A stretch of DNA of 64,000 nt, from positions 1 to 64,000 of the forward strand of contig NZ_JARFTP010000018.1 in the NCBI RefSeq assembly GCF_029167375.1, written 5' to 3'. The notes under the pieces were generated by a model that ran no database searches, was not told where the DNA came from, and worked only from the letters and a program-made list of their open reading frames with translations. Source of the stretch: Tsukamurella sp. 8F. Its GTDB lineage: Bacteria; Actinomycetota; Actinomycetes; Mycobacteriales; Mycobacteriaceae. Positions 38,705 to 47,478 of this stretch are shown in pieces. Numbering within the stretch: the first letter of the stretch is position 1; every line of letters starts with the position of its first letter. A program made the translations under genes and the position numbers.

Positions 38705-39360
38705 ATCCCGACCTCGACAAGGGCCTTGCGGGGCAGCACCTCTCGTTGCGTCGGGGCGGCGTTGCGGTCGTCTCCGACATCGACGTCCACGTCGCGCCGG
38801 GCGAGATCGTCGGGCTCACGGGGCCGTCCGGCGCAGGCAAGACGTCCCTGCTGCGGGTGCTCGCCGGACTCACCCGGCCGACGACAGGGACGGTGACGGT
38901 CGACGGTGCGACCGCCGCCCCCGGAGACGGGTCACGCGCCGTGCTGTTCCAGTCGCCACGACGTTCCTGCGACGCGCGCCTGACGCTGCGGCGCTCCATC
39001 GAGGTGTGCGCGCGCGGTTCGCTCGACGCGGCGGAGCTGTCCGGTGTCGTCGGCCTGCCCGCGGCTCTGCTGGACCGCCGGCCGCCCGAGGTCTCGGAGG
39101 GGCAGCTCCAGCGCGCGGCGCTCGCACGGGCGCTGGGCGGCAGGCCGAGATATCTGCTCTGCGACGAGCCGACCTCCGCGCTGGACCCCGCCGCGTCCGC
39201 AGCGGTGGCCAGGGCGATCCGTGACGTAGCGCGGACGGGCGTCGGCGTGCTCTTCGTCACTCACGACCTGCCCCTCGCGGATGCGTGCTGCGACCGAATC
39301 CTCCGGATCTCCGATGGGAGCGTGTCGTCTGACCAGCAGCGCGACCGTACGTACGCGTAA
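38701..39360 (+). CDS. ABC transporter ATPase (DppF/NikE-like), second system
   Basis: A 219-residue ATP-binding subunit with Walker A GPSGAGKTS, signature VSEGQLQR (Glu in place of the first Gly of SGGQ), Walker B LLCDEPTSALD and THDLPLAD. Shorter than typical DppF (about 320), lacking the C-terminal extension. Last gene of the importer operon; 91 bases separate it from the IdeR-type box of the next operon. Confidence 0.9.
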   Translation: MNPDLDKGLAGQHLSLRRGGVAVVSDIDVHVAPGEIVGLTGPSGAGKTSLLRVLAGLTRPTTGTVTVDGATAAPGDGSRAVLFQSPRRSCDARLTLRRSIEVCARGSLDAAELSGVVGLPAALLDRRPPEVSEGQLQRAALARALGGRPRYLLCDEPTSALDPAASAAVARAIRDVARTGVGVLFVTHDLPLADACCDRILRISDGSVSSDQQRDRTYA

Positions 39361-39451
39361 ACCTATCGCCGATCACGAATATTGTTGCAATAAAGCATAT
39401 CTCGGGCGTAACGGAGTTAACCCAACCACATTCATTGCGTCCACGTAACAA

Positions 39452-39470
39452 TGAAGTTAGGCTCACCTAC
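39452..39470. promoter_or_regulatory. IdeR/DtxR iron box upstream of the biosynthesis operon
   Basis: TGAAGTTAGGCTCACCTAC matches TTAGGTTAGSCTAACCTAA at 15 of 19 positions, including the central GTTAGGCT and ACCTA. It lies about 100 bases before the first biosynthesis gene. IdeR/DtxR proteins with bound Fe(II) repress siderophore genes in this order of bacteria, so iron starvation should switch the operon on. Confidence 0.75.
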
Positions 39471-39571
39471 AGCCCAGGACCTCCCCTGGAGACGATGCCT
39501 GCTGCACGGCTCCGTGCCGTCGTATACCACTGTGTACCAACATATTCCGCAGCCCGAGGAAAGGAGGGCCA

Positions 39572-40558
39572 TTGCCCTCGAACGACCCGCAACTGACCGT
39601 CCTCACCCGCAGCGACCTCGCCGACCTCCGGGTGGCGCCGCACGACGCCGTATCGATGGTCGAGGAGGGCTATCTGGCGTACGCGGCCGGCAGATCCCGC
39701 AATCCGGCCAAGCTGATGGTGCCGATGCCCGAAGCGGGCCGCGACGCCGTCACCTATTCGATGCTGGGCTACGACGGCTCGCTGGAGCAGGCCGCGTTCA
39801 AGACCTCGTACCGGCAGGGCAGCACCAGCGCCGAGAAGTACTACACGACCATCACCCTGTACGACGACGCGAGCGGAATGCCGTTCGCCCTCATGGACTG
39901 TCACCGTGTCGGCGCGACCCGGACGCCGGCGTCGACCGCCCTCATCGCGCGTTCCTGTGCGCGCCCGGGAGCGCGCTCCGCCCTGATGGTCGGAACGGGA
40001 GCACAAGGCGTACAGACGCTTCCGTATCTACTGACCGTCCTCCCGGGCCTCGAGCATGTGTCACTGTTCGGCACCCACCCAGACGGCATCGCCGCATGCG
40101 TCGCCGCCGTCGAGGACGAATTCCCAGGCCGCAAGGTAGAACTCGTCGACGACGTGCGCGAGGCGGCGAGCCGATCGGACATCGTCGTCGCAGCATCGGG
40201 CCGAGCAGCGCATCCCAAGATAGAGCTCGGCTGGCTGCCCGAGGGCGGCCTGCTGGTGTCCGTATCGAGCAAGGGGGTCAAGGAGGGCACACTGGCGGAG
40301 GCCGACTACACCGTGGCCACGTCGACGGCTCAGGTCGAGGTGACGGGCCGTCGGATGGCGGGCCCCGAGGGCGAGTTCCACGTGGATGCGGAGCTTCCCG
40401 AGATCCTGGCCGGCCGCGCGCCGGGGCGGCGATCGGACACCGACCGCGTCTTCGCGTTCTCTAGCGGCATGATCATCACGGATATCCCCGTCGCGCACGC
40501 CCTCGCGACCCGCGCGATCGCAGCCGGACGCGGACAGGAGGTGGCGCTGTGGAGCTGA
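39572..40558 (+). CDS. SbnB-like NAD-dependent dehydrogenase (ornithine-cyclodeaminase/mu-crystallin family)
   Basis: A 328-residue protein from TTG 39572, with a strong AAGGAGG site a few bases before it. It belongs to the ornithine cyclodeaminase/mu-crystallin family; the Rossmann motif GTGAQG (141-146) binds NAD(H), Lys77 in FKTSY is the family's substrate Lys and DCHRVGATRTPA the conserved loop. Its partner here is an SbnA-like enzyme, the pair that in Staphylococcus makes L-2,3-diaminopropionate: SbnA joins O-phosphoserine and glutamate, SbnB oxidatively releases the diamino acid and 2-oxoglutarate. The same role is likely here. An alternative is reductive N-alkylation in an opine-like product. 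First gene of the iron-box operon. Confidence 0.82.
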   Translation: MPSNDPQLTVLTRSDLADLRVAPHDAVSMVEEGYLAYAAGRSRNPAKLMVPMPEAGRDAVTYSMLGYDGSLEQAAFKTSYRQGSTSAEKYYTTITLYDDASGMPFALMDCHRVGATRTPASTALIARSCARPGARSALMVGTGAQGVQTLPYLLTVLPGLEHVSLFGTHPDGIAACVAAVEDEFPGRKVELVDDVREAASRSDIVVAASGRAAHPKIELGWLPEGGLLVSVSSKGVKEGTLAEADYTVATSTAQVEVTGRRMAGPEGEFHVDAELPEILAGRAPGRRSDTDRVFAFSSGMIITDIPVAHALATRAIAAGRGQEVALWS

Positions 40559-41964
40559 CCGAGAAGCCGGCCGCCCCCGAACGGCCCCGGACCGGCGCGC
40601 CGGTGACCGACGGGGCCGAGGCCTTCGCGCCGCCGCTACCCGCCGTCGAGCGGGACTGGGCGCCCGCCCTGCGCCGTTCCCCCGAGCTGTGGCAGATCGC
40701 TCGCGCCGTGGGCGGCGGGCCGTTCCACGTCGTCCACCCGGGCACGTTCGCCGCCAATCTGCGCGCCATGATCGACGCCCTCGCCGCCGAATCCGTCTCC
40801 GGCACCGTGTACTACGGCAAGAAGGCGAACAAGGCGGCGGCCTGGCTGCGCGAAGCGGCCGTCCCCGGAGCAGGCGTCGACGTCGCGAGCGTCCCGGAAT
40901 TCGCCGCCGCACTGGGCAACGGCATCCGTGCCGAGGACATCGGAGTGACCGGTGCGGCCAAGTCCGGCGGCCTGCTGTGGCTCGCCGCGCGGCACGGCGC
41001 GTTGGTCGCCGTCGACGCCGCCGACGAACTCGAGCGCGTCGCGTGCGCCGCGGCAGATGCGGGACGCAGCGTCGACGTGCTGCTGCGGGTCCGTCCACCG
41101 TCGGCACCGGAGAGCCGATTCGGCATGGACACCGACAGCCTGCAGGCGGCCGTGCGCCGCTGTTCCGAGCTCGACGGCCGAGTTGAGCTGCGCGGCTTCT
41201 CGTTCCACCTGGACGGGTACGCGGTGGAGCCCCGGGCCCGTCTCGCCGACACGCTGGTCGACCTGTGTATCGACGCGCGCGCAGCCGGCCACCGCGCAGA
41301 TCGAATCAGCATCGGGGGCGGTATCGCCGTCTCGTACGTCACCGAGGAGGACTGGGCGGCATACCGCCACGGCGCGCGGCCCGAGTGGTTCCACGCGGGC
41401 CGGATGCCGGAGAAGACGTACCCATACCACCAGGCGCCCACCGGCGCCACGATGGTGACGGCGATCCTGCGCACCGAGAGCCGCGGCAGAGTGCTGGCGG
41501 AGCGCCTGCGGGACAACGACATCGAGATCCTGCTCGAACCCGGCCGCGCCCTGGTGGACGGCGCCGGGTTCAGTGTCTTCCCCGTGCAGGGCTTCGAACC
41601 GCGGCCGGGCCACGGTGTCACCACCGTGGCCGGCCTGAGCATGAGCCTCTCGGAGCAGTGGAAGGGCAGTGAGTTCCTGCCCGACCCGATCCTCGTTCAG
41701 CGCGATCCGAGCAGCGACGGGCCGGTGCGGACATTCGTCGGCGGCGCGAGCTGCATGGAGTACGACGTGCTCACCTGGCGTGCTGTCCGGCTGGATGCGC
41801 CGCCCCGCGCCGGAGACCTGCTGGTCTACCCGAACACCGCGGGTTATCAGATGGACAAGAACGAGAGCGGCTTCCACCAGCTGCCACTTCCGCCCAAGGT
41901 CGTCGTCGACGACGACCACCGCTGGCACCTCGACACCGAGTTCCCGACCCAGGAGGTCCGATGA
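40549..41964 (+). CDS. Fold-III PLP-dependent decarboxylase (DAP/ornithine decarboxylase-like, Y4yA/SbnH type)
   Basis: A 471-residue protein from GTG 40549, overlapping the previous gene by ten bases. Alanine-racemase-like barrel with the PLP Lys92 in YYGKKANK, the HLDGY segment, the GGGIAVSY phosphate-binding loop, EPGRAL, and the C-terminal partner-site sequence SCMEYDV, then NTAGYQMDKNESGFH. In the staphyloferrin B pathway a relative (SbnH) decarboxylates a diaminopropionate-containing intermediate to an ethylenediamine unit. I infer the same: loss of CO2 from a diaminopropionate unit of the product. It could also act as an amino-acid decarboxylase or racemase. Confidence 0.8.
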   Translation: MELTEKPAAPERPRTGAPVTDGAEAFAPPLPAVERDWAPALRRSPELWQIARAVGGGPFHVVHPGTFAANLRAMIDALAAESVSGTVYYGKKANKAAAWLREAAVPGAGVDVASVPEFAAALGNGIRAEDIGVTGAAKSGGLLWLAARHGALVAVDAADELERVACAAADAGRSVDVLLRVRPPSAPESRFGMDTDSLQAAVRRCSELDGRVELRGFSFHLDGYAVEPRARLADTLVDLCIDARAAGHRADRISIGGGIAVSYVTEEDWAAYRHGARPEWFHAGRMPEKTYPYHQAPTGATMVTAILRTESRGRVLAERLRDNDIEILLEPGRALVDGAGFSVFPVQGFEPRPGHGVTTVAGLSMSLSEQWKGSEFLPDPILVQRDPSSDGPVRTFVGGASCMEYDVLTWRAVRLDAPPRAGDLLVYPNTAGYQMDKNESGFHQLPLPPKVVVDDDHRWHLDTEFPTQEVR

Positions 41965-43082
41965 CACCGCCCGCCGCGGCGTCCCCGCTCGCCGTGCTCC
42001 CACGTGAGCTCAGCGGCGACGCCGTCATCGCCCGGCGCACCAGCGAGCTCGTGGGTTCCACGCCTCTACTCGAGCTGGTGCGCACCGGCTCCGGCACCCG
42101 CTTGCTGCTCAAGCTGGAGCAGCTCAACCCGACCGGTTCGTGCAAGGTCCGGATGGCCAGGCAGATGGTGCTGGAGGCGGAGGCCGACGGGCGGTTGCGT
42201 CCGGGCGGTCGCATCGTCGAGCCCACGTCGGGTAACACCGGCCTGGGCCTGGCCCTGGTCGCGCTGGAGCGCGGCTACCGGTTCACCGCGATCGTCGACC
42301 GGCACGCGGCGAAGGACAAGCTGCGCGCCATGGAGGCTATGGGCGCAGAGCTGGTGGTGGTCGAGGCCGACCCGACCGCGGGTCCGAGCAGCATCGAGCG
42401 CCGTCGCGTAGCCGCGCAGATCGCCGCCGAGACCGGCGCCTTCCACCCGGATCAGCACAACAATCCCGGCAACGCGAACGGCTACGGCGACCTGGCCGAC
42501 GAGCTCATCGACCAGCTCGGGACGTTCGACGTCTTGGTGGCGGCACTCGGGACCGGTGGGTCGTTGTGCGGCACGGTGCGCGGGCTGCGGTCACGCGGGG
42601 TGATGGCGCAGTCGGTCGCCGTCGAGCCGCGCGGCTCCATCGTGTTCGGCGGCGAACCCGGCGTCTACCACCAGACCGGCGCCGGAAGTCCGGCCGGCTT
42701 CCCCATAGGGTGCAACGTCGATCGCGACGTCATAGACATCGACCACCGCGTCGGCGACGGCGACGCCTTCGCTACCGCGCGGGTCGTCGCCCGCCGCACG
42801 GGCCTCCTGCTCGGCGGGACCACGGGCGGAGCTATCCACGTCGCGCTGCGGCATCTGGTGCTCTGGCCGGCCGGCAGCACCGTCGTCGTACTCTGCAATG
42901 ATGCGGGCGAGAAGTACCTCGACTCCGTATACGACGACGACTGGCTCGCCGCGCGCGGCGTGCTCGACGAACCGGCGCACCGCCGCGTCAGACGTTGGCT
43001 GAACGCCTACGACGAGTCCGTCCGGGTTGCCGACGACGACCGCGCCTCGCGACGGTCGGAGATGGGAGGGCTGACCGCGTGA
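41961..43082 (+). CDS. SbnA-like PLP synthase (cysteine-synthase family)
   Basis: A 373-residue beta-family PLP enzyme from ATG 41961, overlapping the decarboxylase by four bases. PLP Lys62 lies in NPTGSCKVR, the substrate loop is EPTSGNTG and the phosphate loop is GTGGSLCG. It has the C-terminal extension absent from plain cysteine synthases but present in SbnA. SbnA condenses O-phospho-L-serine and an amino acid (glutamate) to an N-(2-amino-2-carboxyethyl) derivative, the source of 2,3-diaminopropionate. No cysteine-pathway genes are adjacent, while an SbnB-like gene is, which strongly favours this role over cysteine synthesis. Whether it takes glutamate or aspartate cannot be read here. 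Confidence 0.85.
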   Translation: MTPPAAASPLAVLPRELSGDAVIARRTSELVGSTPLLELVRTGSGTRLLLKLEQLNPTGSCKVRMARQMVLEAEADGRLRPGGRIVEPTSGNTGLGLALVALERGYRFTAIVDRHAAKDKLRAMEAMGAELVVVEADPTAGPSSIERRRVAAQIAAETGAFHPDQHNNPGNANGYGDLADELIDQLGTFDVLVAALGTGGSLCGTVRGLRSRGVMAQSVAVEPRGSIVFGGEPGVYHQTGAGSPAGFPIGCNVDRDVIDIDHRVGDGDAFATARVVARRTGLLLGGTTGGAIHVALRHLVLWPAGSTVVVLCNDAGEKYLDSVYDDDWLAARGVLDEPAHRRVRRWLNAYDESVRVADDDRASRRSEMGGLTA

Positions 43083-44494
43083 CGCGGGAACCGCACGGCT
43101 ATCGCGATGTCCTCGCGCTGGCCTCACCGATCGCCGGGATCCAGCTGGCTCAGGTCGCGCTCACGAGCGTCGACCTCGCGATGCTGGGCCTGATCAACGT
43201 GACCGCGGTCGCCGCAGGCGGCCTCGCCATCCTGCTGTACAACCAGGTCCGCACCATGTGCGTCGGAATGGTAACGGGGATAGGCAATCTCGTCGCGACC
43301 GAGGCGGGGGCGGGCGAGCGGCGCACCGGATCGCACGCCCTCGATGATGAGGCGAGCGACCGGATCCGGGTGCTGGTGCGCTCGGCACTCCTCGTCGCCA
43401 CCCTTACCGCGGCGGTGGGTGCCGCCGTGCTCTGCGGACTGGGCGCGGCCTTACCGTTGCTCGGGCAGAAACCCGAGGTGGTGGGACCGGCGCGCGCAAT
43501 GATCTTCGCGCTGGCCGGCGGCCTCTTCCCGATGGTGTGGCTGAACGTGTTGCGGCAGTTCGCCGTCGGTCTTCGCAGGCCGGGTTCGCTGCTCGCGGTG
43601 ACCCTCGTGTCGATCGGTGTCAATGCCGTCTGCAACGCCGCCTTCATCTACGGCTGGCTCGGTCTGCCGCACCTCGGCGTAGCCGGTGTAGGACTCTCGA
43701 CGACCGTCGTGCAGGTGTTCACGCTGGCGGTCTTCGCCTCGGCGCTGCGGCGCGACACCGGGCTGCGCGGGCTCGTCTCGCTGGCCGCGTGGCGCGCCGA
43801 TTCGGCGACGGTGCGGCACATCGCGCGGCACGGAACGCCCATCGCATTGACCTACGGATCCGAGGCGGCGATCACGTCCATCGCGACGCTGCTCATGGGC
43901 GCCTTCGGTCCGGTCATGCTCGCTGCGTCCAATGTGGCCAATCAGCTGGCATACATCGTCTACCAGTGCAACATCGGCCTGTCCCAGGGCTCGTCGATCC
44001 TGGTAAGCCGAGCGCTGGGCAAGGGCGACGCGGATGCCGCGCCCGTCATCGCGCGCCGCGCACTGACGCTGTCGTGGTCGTTCATGGCGGTCCTCGCGGT
44101 GCTGTTCATCGCGGTGCCGCAGGCGATGCTGTGGCCCTTCCTGCACGGCGCGACCGACCACACCGTCGTCGCCACGGCCTCGACACTGCTGCTGTTCGCC
44201 GTCGCTCAGATGTACAGCAAGGGGACACAGAACATCCTGGTCGGGCTGCTGCGCGGCCTGGGCGACACGGTATCCGGGCTGCGCTGCACCCTCGTCGGGT
44301 ACTGGGCGGTGGGTATCCCCGCGATGCTGCTGTGCGCGTACGCCTTCGGATGGCGCGGCTGGGGCGTGTGGGCCGGGCTGTGCCTGGGCTTCGCTACGAC
44401 CGCGGTGCTGCTCGCATGGCGGTTCCACGTGCGGGCCGAATCCGCGGCCGCGGCAGCCGTGAGCCCCGTCGACCGCGCAGCCTCGAGCTCCTGA
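43079..44494 (+). CDS. MATE-family exporter of the metallophore cluster
   Basis: A 471-residue 12-helix MATE transporter from GTG 43079, overlapping the SbnA-like gene by four bases, hence in the same operon. ASPIAGIQLAQVALTSVDLA at the start and the NQVRTMCVGMV and QCNIGLSQGSSILVSR segments are shared with the MATE protein at 25018, so the two are paralogues. By position it most likely exports the product made by the three upstream enzymes. The substrate is inferred from context only. Confidence 0.88.
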   Translation: MTREPHGYRDVLALASPIAGIQLAQVALTSVDLAMLGLINVTAVAAGGLAILLYNQVRTMCVGMVTGIGNLVATEAGAGERRTGSHALDDEASDRIRVLVRSALLVATLTAAVGAAVLCGLGAALPLLGQKPEVVGPARAMIFALAGGLFPMVWLNVLRQFAVGLRRPGSLLAVTLVSIGVNAVCNAAFIYGWLGLPHLGVAGVGLSTTVVQVFTLAVFASALRRDTGLRGLVSLAAWRADSATVRHIARHGTPIALTYGSEAAITSIATLLMGAFGPVMLAASNVANQLAYIVYQCNIGLSQGSSILVSRALGKGDADAAPVIARRALTLSWSFMAVLAVLFIAVPQAMLWPFLHGATDHTVVATASTLLLFAVAQMYSKGTQNILVGLLRGLGDTVSGLRCTLVGYWAVGIPAMLLCAYAFGWRGWGVWAGLCLGFATTAVLLAWRFHVRAESAAAAAVSPVDRAASSS

Positions 44495-44568
44495 CCTCGC
44501 CATAGGGTCTCGCCTAGCGGGATACTTCGTCTCGGGAAATGCATGTCCGTTTTGGTACCGTTTCCTGC

Positions 44569-44991
44569 ATGTCGCAGACCACCCGTGCGTCAGCCGACGA
44601 GACACTCGCGGCCCAGTGGCACGTCCTCCTGCGCGACTTCTCGCGTCTCAACTGCGCGCTCGACCGCGCCCTGGGCGAGCACAAGCTCTCAGCATCGGAG
44701 TTCGAGGTGCTGGAGCAACTCGCCCAGGAGCCGGTCGACGGGCTGCGCATGGCCGACCTGTCGGAACGGGTCCACCTGTCGCAGTCCGCACTGTCTCGCC
44801 TCGTCGGTCGGCTCGATCGCGAGTCGCTGCTCACGCGCGAGATCTGCCTCGGCGACCGGCGCTCCGTCATCGCCCGTATCACTGCCGAAGGCGTCGCCCG
44901 ATACGCGGCGGCGCGCCCCGTGCACCGAGCCGTCCTGCGCGCCGAGGCCTCCCGTTCGCCCATCGGCTCGTACCTCAACGGCGTCCGCTGA
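44569..44991 (+). CDS. MarR-family regulator
   Basis: A 140-residue winged-helix protein from ATG 44569 with the MarR DNA-binding pattern: FEVLEQLAQEP, LRMADLSERVHLSQSALSRLVGRLD (recognition helix), and the wing EICLGDRRSVIARITAEG. It follows the MATE gene by 74 bases and may control the exporter operon or itself. Its 3' end overlaps the convergent membrane-protein gene by 17 bases. Confidence 0.85.
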   Translation: MSQTTRASADETLAAQWHVLLRDFSRLNCALDRALGEHKLSASEFEVLEQLAQEPVDGLRMADLSERVHLSQSALSRLVGRLDRESLLTREICLGDRRSVIARITAEGVARYAAARPVHRAVLRAEASRSPIGSYLNGVR

Positions 44992-46777
44992 GGTCTGGCA
45001 GCGCACGGGCATAGAGCGTCCCGACGCCCAGCAGACCCCCGCCGACCAACAGGAACGCGACCGCACGCACCAGACCGTCGAGGGCCGCGAGGTCGAACAG
45101 GAAGAGCTTGGCGACCGCGCCACCGATCATCGCGAGGCCCGCGGCCCTCGCCCCCGCACGCCCGCGCCGCCGCGACACCGCGAGCGCCGCCGCACCCGCC
45201 GCGATCCACAGCACCGTCGCTACGCCGTGGCCCCACAGGTAGCCCGTGTGCCCACCGAGCGCGTAACCGGCGTTGGCCGACAGGGCGGTCGCAAAAGCCA
45301 GCGCCGCGACCGCCCCCGTACCCCACGACGACTCACCCGGGCCGAACCGCCACGCTCCGACCAGCGCGAAAGCGATGCCGCACGCCGATCCGGCCAGCAC
45401 GGCGGCGGAACCGAGTGGAGCCCAGCGACTCTCGTCTACCGTGGTCGCCACCAGGTCGGGCAGCATCAGCAGGCCGCCTGCGGTACCCAGGACCAGACCC
45501 GCCCATCGGGTGGCGGCATCGCGGCCTGCGAATGCGAGCAATGCCGCGCCGCACGCGACTAGTACCGCAGCCCCGGTCGCCGCGCCCAGCGCGACGAGGG
45601 CGGCCGCAGCGCCGGCCACCCCGGCCGCGGAGTACCAGGCGCCGCGCACACGTTGGGTCGTGCCCGGCAACCACGCGACGAGCGCCGCGCCGAGCGCGCC
45701 CAGCATCAGGCCCGCCGCGGCCAGGCGGTCCGGAGCCGAGACCGGCGCAGCCAACAGCGGAAGCAGCCCGATCAGCCCACCGGCGAGGACCGGTGTTCGA
45801 TTCCCGGCCCGGACCTCCGGGTCTGCCGCCGCCCACAGCCCGACGAGGCCCGCGGCCAGTGCGGCCGCGACCGCCGCGGGTGCTTCGGCGGCGGTCGCGG
45901 CGATCAGCAGCGTGCCCAACGTGACCGCAGTGCCTACCGAGCACACCAGATGCAGCCACGGCCAGCGCCGCGGGCGCCCGATCGGTACCGTCGCTGCGGC
46001 GAGCACCAGGGTGAACGCTCCGAGCAGGTAACCGTCGTCGGCGAGCGCCGGTGCCAGCACATAGAGCGGTGCGAGCACGAGTATCCCGAACCACTCCGAC
46101 CGCCAGCGCGCCGCAAGCGCCAGACCGCCGAGCGCGATCGCTCCCGCGAGCACCAGCCCTACGGCCGGCGGCAACCAGCCGTAGATACCCGTCGCGGCGA
46201 CCACGTCCAGGTACCCCGCCGCGGCGCCGGTGGCTCCGAGCGCCACCGCTCCTACACGCCCTCCCGGCCTCGTCGACGACCACAGCGCCGCGCCCGTCAG
46301 GGCGACGGCCAGCGTGCCGCCCAGGCCGACCCGTACTGCGGGCCCGAGCAGACCGGCCTGCGCAGCCAGCGCAAGCAGGAGTGCGACGCCGATCAGCGTC
46401 ACGATCGCGCCGCCCGCAGCGAGTACACGCGCCGTAGTCGGTCGCGGCACGGTGACGTGCGGTGTGGCGACGGTCGGTCGAGGCGCGCGGGGCGTGTACA
46501 GCGGTCCCGTCGCGGGCTCGAAAGTGCGGGGCCAGGGGCCCGGCACCGCCGGGCCCGACGGCGCCTGGGGCCCCGGCATGCGCACGGGCGCGGAGGGGCG
46601 CGGGGCCGGGGGCTGCGGCTGCGGTCCTCCGGCAGGCGTCTGCACGTATCCGGCAGATGTCGCGGGGGCGGACTGCGTCGCCAGCGCAGCGACCTCACCG
46701 CGCATCCAGTCGAGACGCCGGGCGGTGATGTCGATCTCCACTGCGAGTCGGTCCAGGCGGGTGCTGTGATCGTTCAT
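44975..46777 (-). CDS. DUF2339-type polytopic membrane protein
   Basis: A 600-residue protein with a short N-terminal coiled segment (RLDRLAVEIDITARRLDWM), a Pro-rich linker (about 40-110) and then roughly 16 hydrophobic helices filling the rest, rich in Gly and Ala. This architecture fits the DUF2339 family found in many bacteria, with no known activity. No catalytic motif was seen. Convergent with marR. It has no visible link to the metallophore genes. Confidence 0.75.
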   Translation of the reverse strand: MNDHSTRLDRLAVEIDITARRLDWMRGEVAALATQSAPATSAGYVQTPAGGPQPQPPAPRPSAPVRMPGPQAPSGPAVPGPWPRTFEPATGPLYTPRAPRPTVATPHVTVPRPTTARVLAAGGAIVTLIGVALLLALAAQAGLLGPAVRVGLGGTLAVALTGAALWSSTRPGGRVGAVALGATGAAAGYLDVVAATGIYGWLPPAVGLVLAGAIALGGLALAARWRSEWFGILVLAPLYVLAPALADDGYLLGAFTLVLAAATVPIGRPRRWPWLHLVCSVGTAVTLGTLLIAATAAEAPAAVAAALAAGLVGLWAAADPEVRAGNRTPVLAGGLIGLLPLLAAPVSAPDRLAAAGLMLGALGAALVAWLPGTTQRVRGAWYSAAGVAGAAAALVALGAATGAAVLVACGAALLAFAGRDAATRWAGLVLGTAGGLLMLPDLVATTVDESRWAPLGSAAVLAGSACGIAFALVGAWRFGPGESSWGTGAVAALAFATALSANAGYALGGHTGYLWGHGVATVLWIAAGAAALAVSRRRGRAGARAAGLAMIGGAVAKLFLFDLAALDGLVRAVAFLLVGGGLLGVGTLYARALPDLSGRR

Positions 46778-47084
46778 GCCTAGTAGCGTCGCGCCAAGGG
46801 CGCCTCGGGCGGATGAGTAGTCCTACCCGAATCGGCAGGGGATTCGCACCGGTATCGGGGGCCGGCGTTGCGTCGTCGGCGCTGTGCTCGTCGACTGTGC
46901 GCGTGCCGCCCCCGGCGACGAAGGGCTGAAGGCCGGTCTAGCGCCGGAACGCCGCGCAGCCGAATCCCATGTCCAACCGGTTTGCGAAGCAGGCGTATGG
47001 GTACCCGCACGAGTGCCGCGATGCCCGCGTGGGCTGTCACGCGGGCGGCCGTCGGCCACGATCCACCGCGACGAAGGGATGTGC
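46778..47084. other. Intergenic region between the DUF2339 gene and ectC
   Basis: About 300 bases between two divergent genes. An ATG at 46813 opens only a 38-codon frame with no recognisable features, and the long frame running into ectC shows no homology before the ectC start. A GAAGGGA ribosome site precedes ectC. I see no clear operator. Confidence 0.4.
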
Positions 47085-47435
47085 ATGATCGTCCGCACCA
47101 CGGCAGAGATCACCGGCAGCGATCGCCAGATCGACACCGAGAACTGGACATCGAAACGAATAATCCTGTCGGACGACGACGTCGGATTCTCACTGCACGA
47201 GACGACCGTCGCACCGGACACGCGCACCGACCTGCACTACCCGGACTATGTCGAGGCGGTCTGGCTCATCGAGGGCACGGGCGAGCTCGTCGACCGCGAT
47301 AACGATCGCATCCACCCGCTCGGACCCGGCACCATGTACCTGCTCGACGGGCACGAGCGGCACACCATCGTCGCGCGAAGCAGGCTACGCATGTACTGCG
47401 TCTTCACGCCCGCGGTCCCGCCCGGCAGCCCCTGA
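47085..47435 (+). CDS. ectC: Orphan ectoine synthase, slightly short
   Basis: EctC closes N-gamma-acetyl-diaminobutyrate to ectoine, a compatible solute. The 116-residue cupin protein starts at MIVRTTAEITGSDRQ, matching EctC N-termini, and has SLHETTVAPDTRTDLHYPD, EAVWLIEGTGELVD and PGTMYLLDGHERH, which include the usual metal and substrate residues (Glu in EAVWLIEG, His in GHERH). Known EctC proteins are about 128-135 residues; here the C-terminal tail after VFTPAVPPGSP is missing. EctA and EctB genes are not in the window. Solitary ectC genes are known and may cyclise imported or other substrates. The exact role is uncertain. Confidence 0.8.
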   Translation: MIVRTTAEITGSDRQIDTENWTSKRIILSDDDVGFSLHETTVAPDTRTDLHYPDYVEAVWLIEGTGELVDRDNDRIHPLGPGTMYLLDGHERHTIVARSRLRMYCVFTPAVPPGSP

Positions 47436-47478
47436 GCTGTGCGGTGGGCGAATTCTCCGCCGCCACGCCCACGCCGCG

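Noticed and set aside
41961-43082. Assignment of the SbnA-like gene as an ordinary cysteine synthase
   Set aside because: It has a C-terminal extension, an SbnB-like partner and an iron box, and no cysteine-pathway neighbour.
46813-46929. 38-codon plus-strand frame
   Set aside because: No ribosome site, no recognisable features, composition like the surrounding non-coding DNA.
46884-47084. Extension of ectC by 67 codons
   Set aside because: EctC proteins start at MIVR; the extra part shows no similarity and a ribosome site lies just before 47085.
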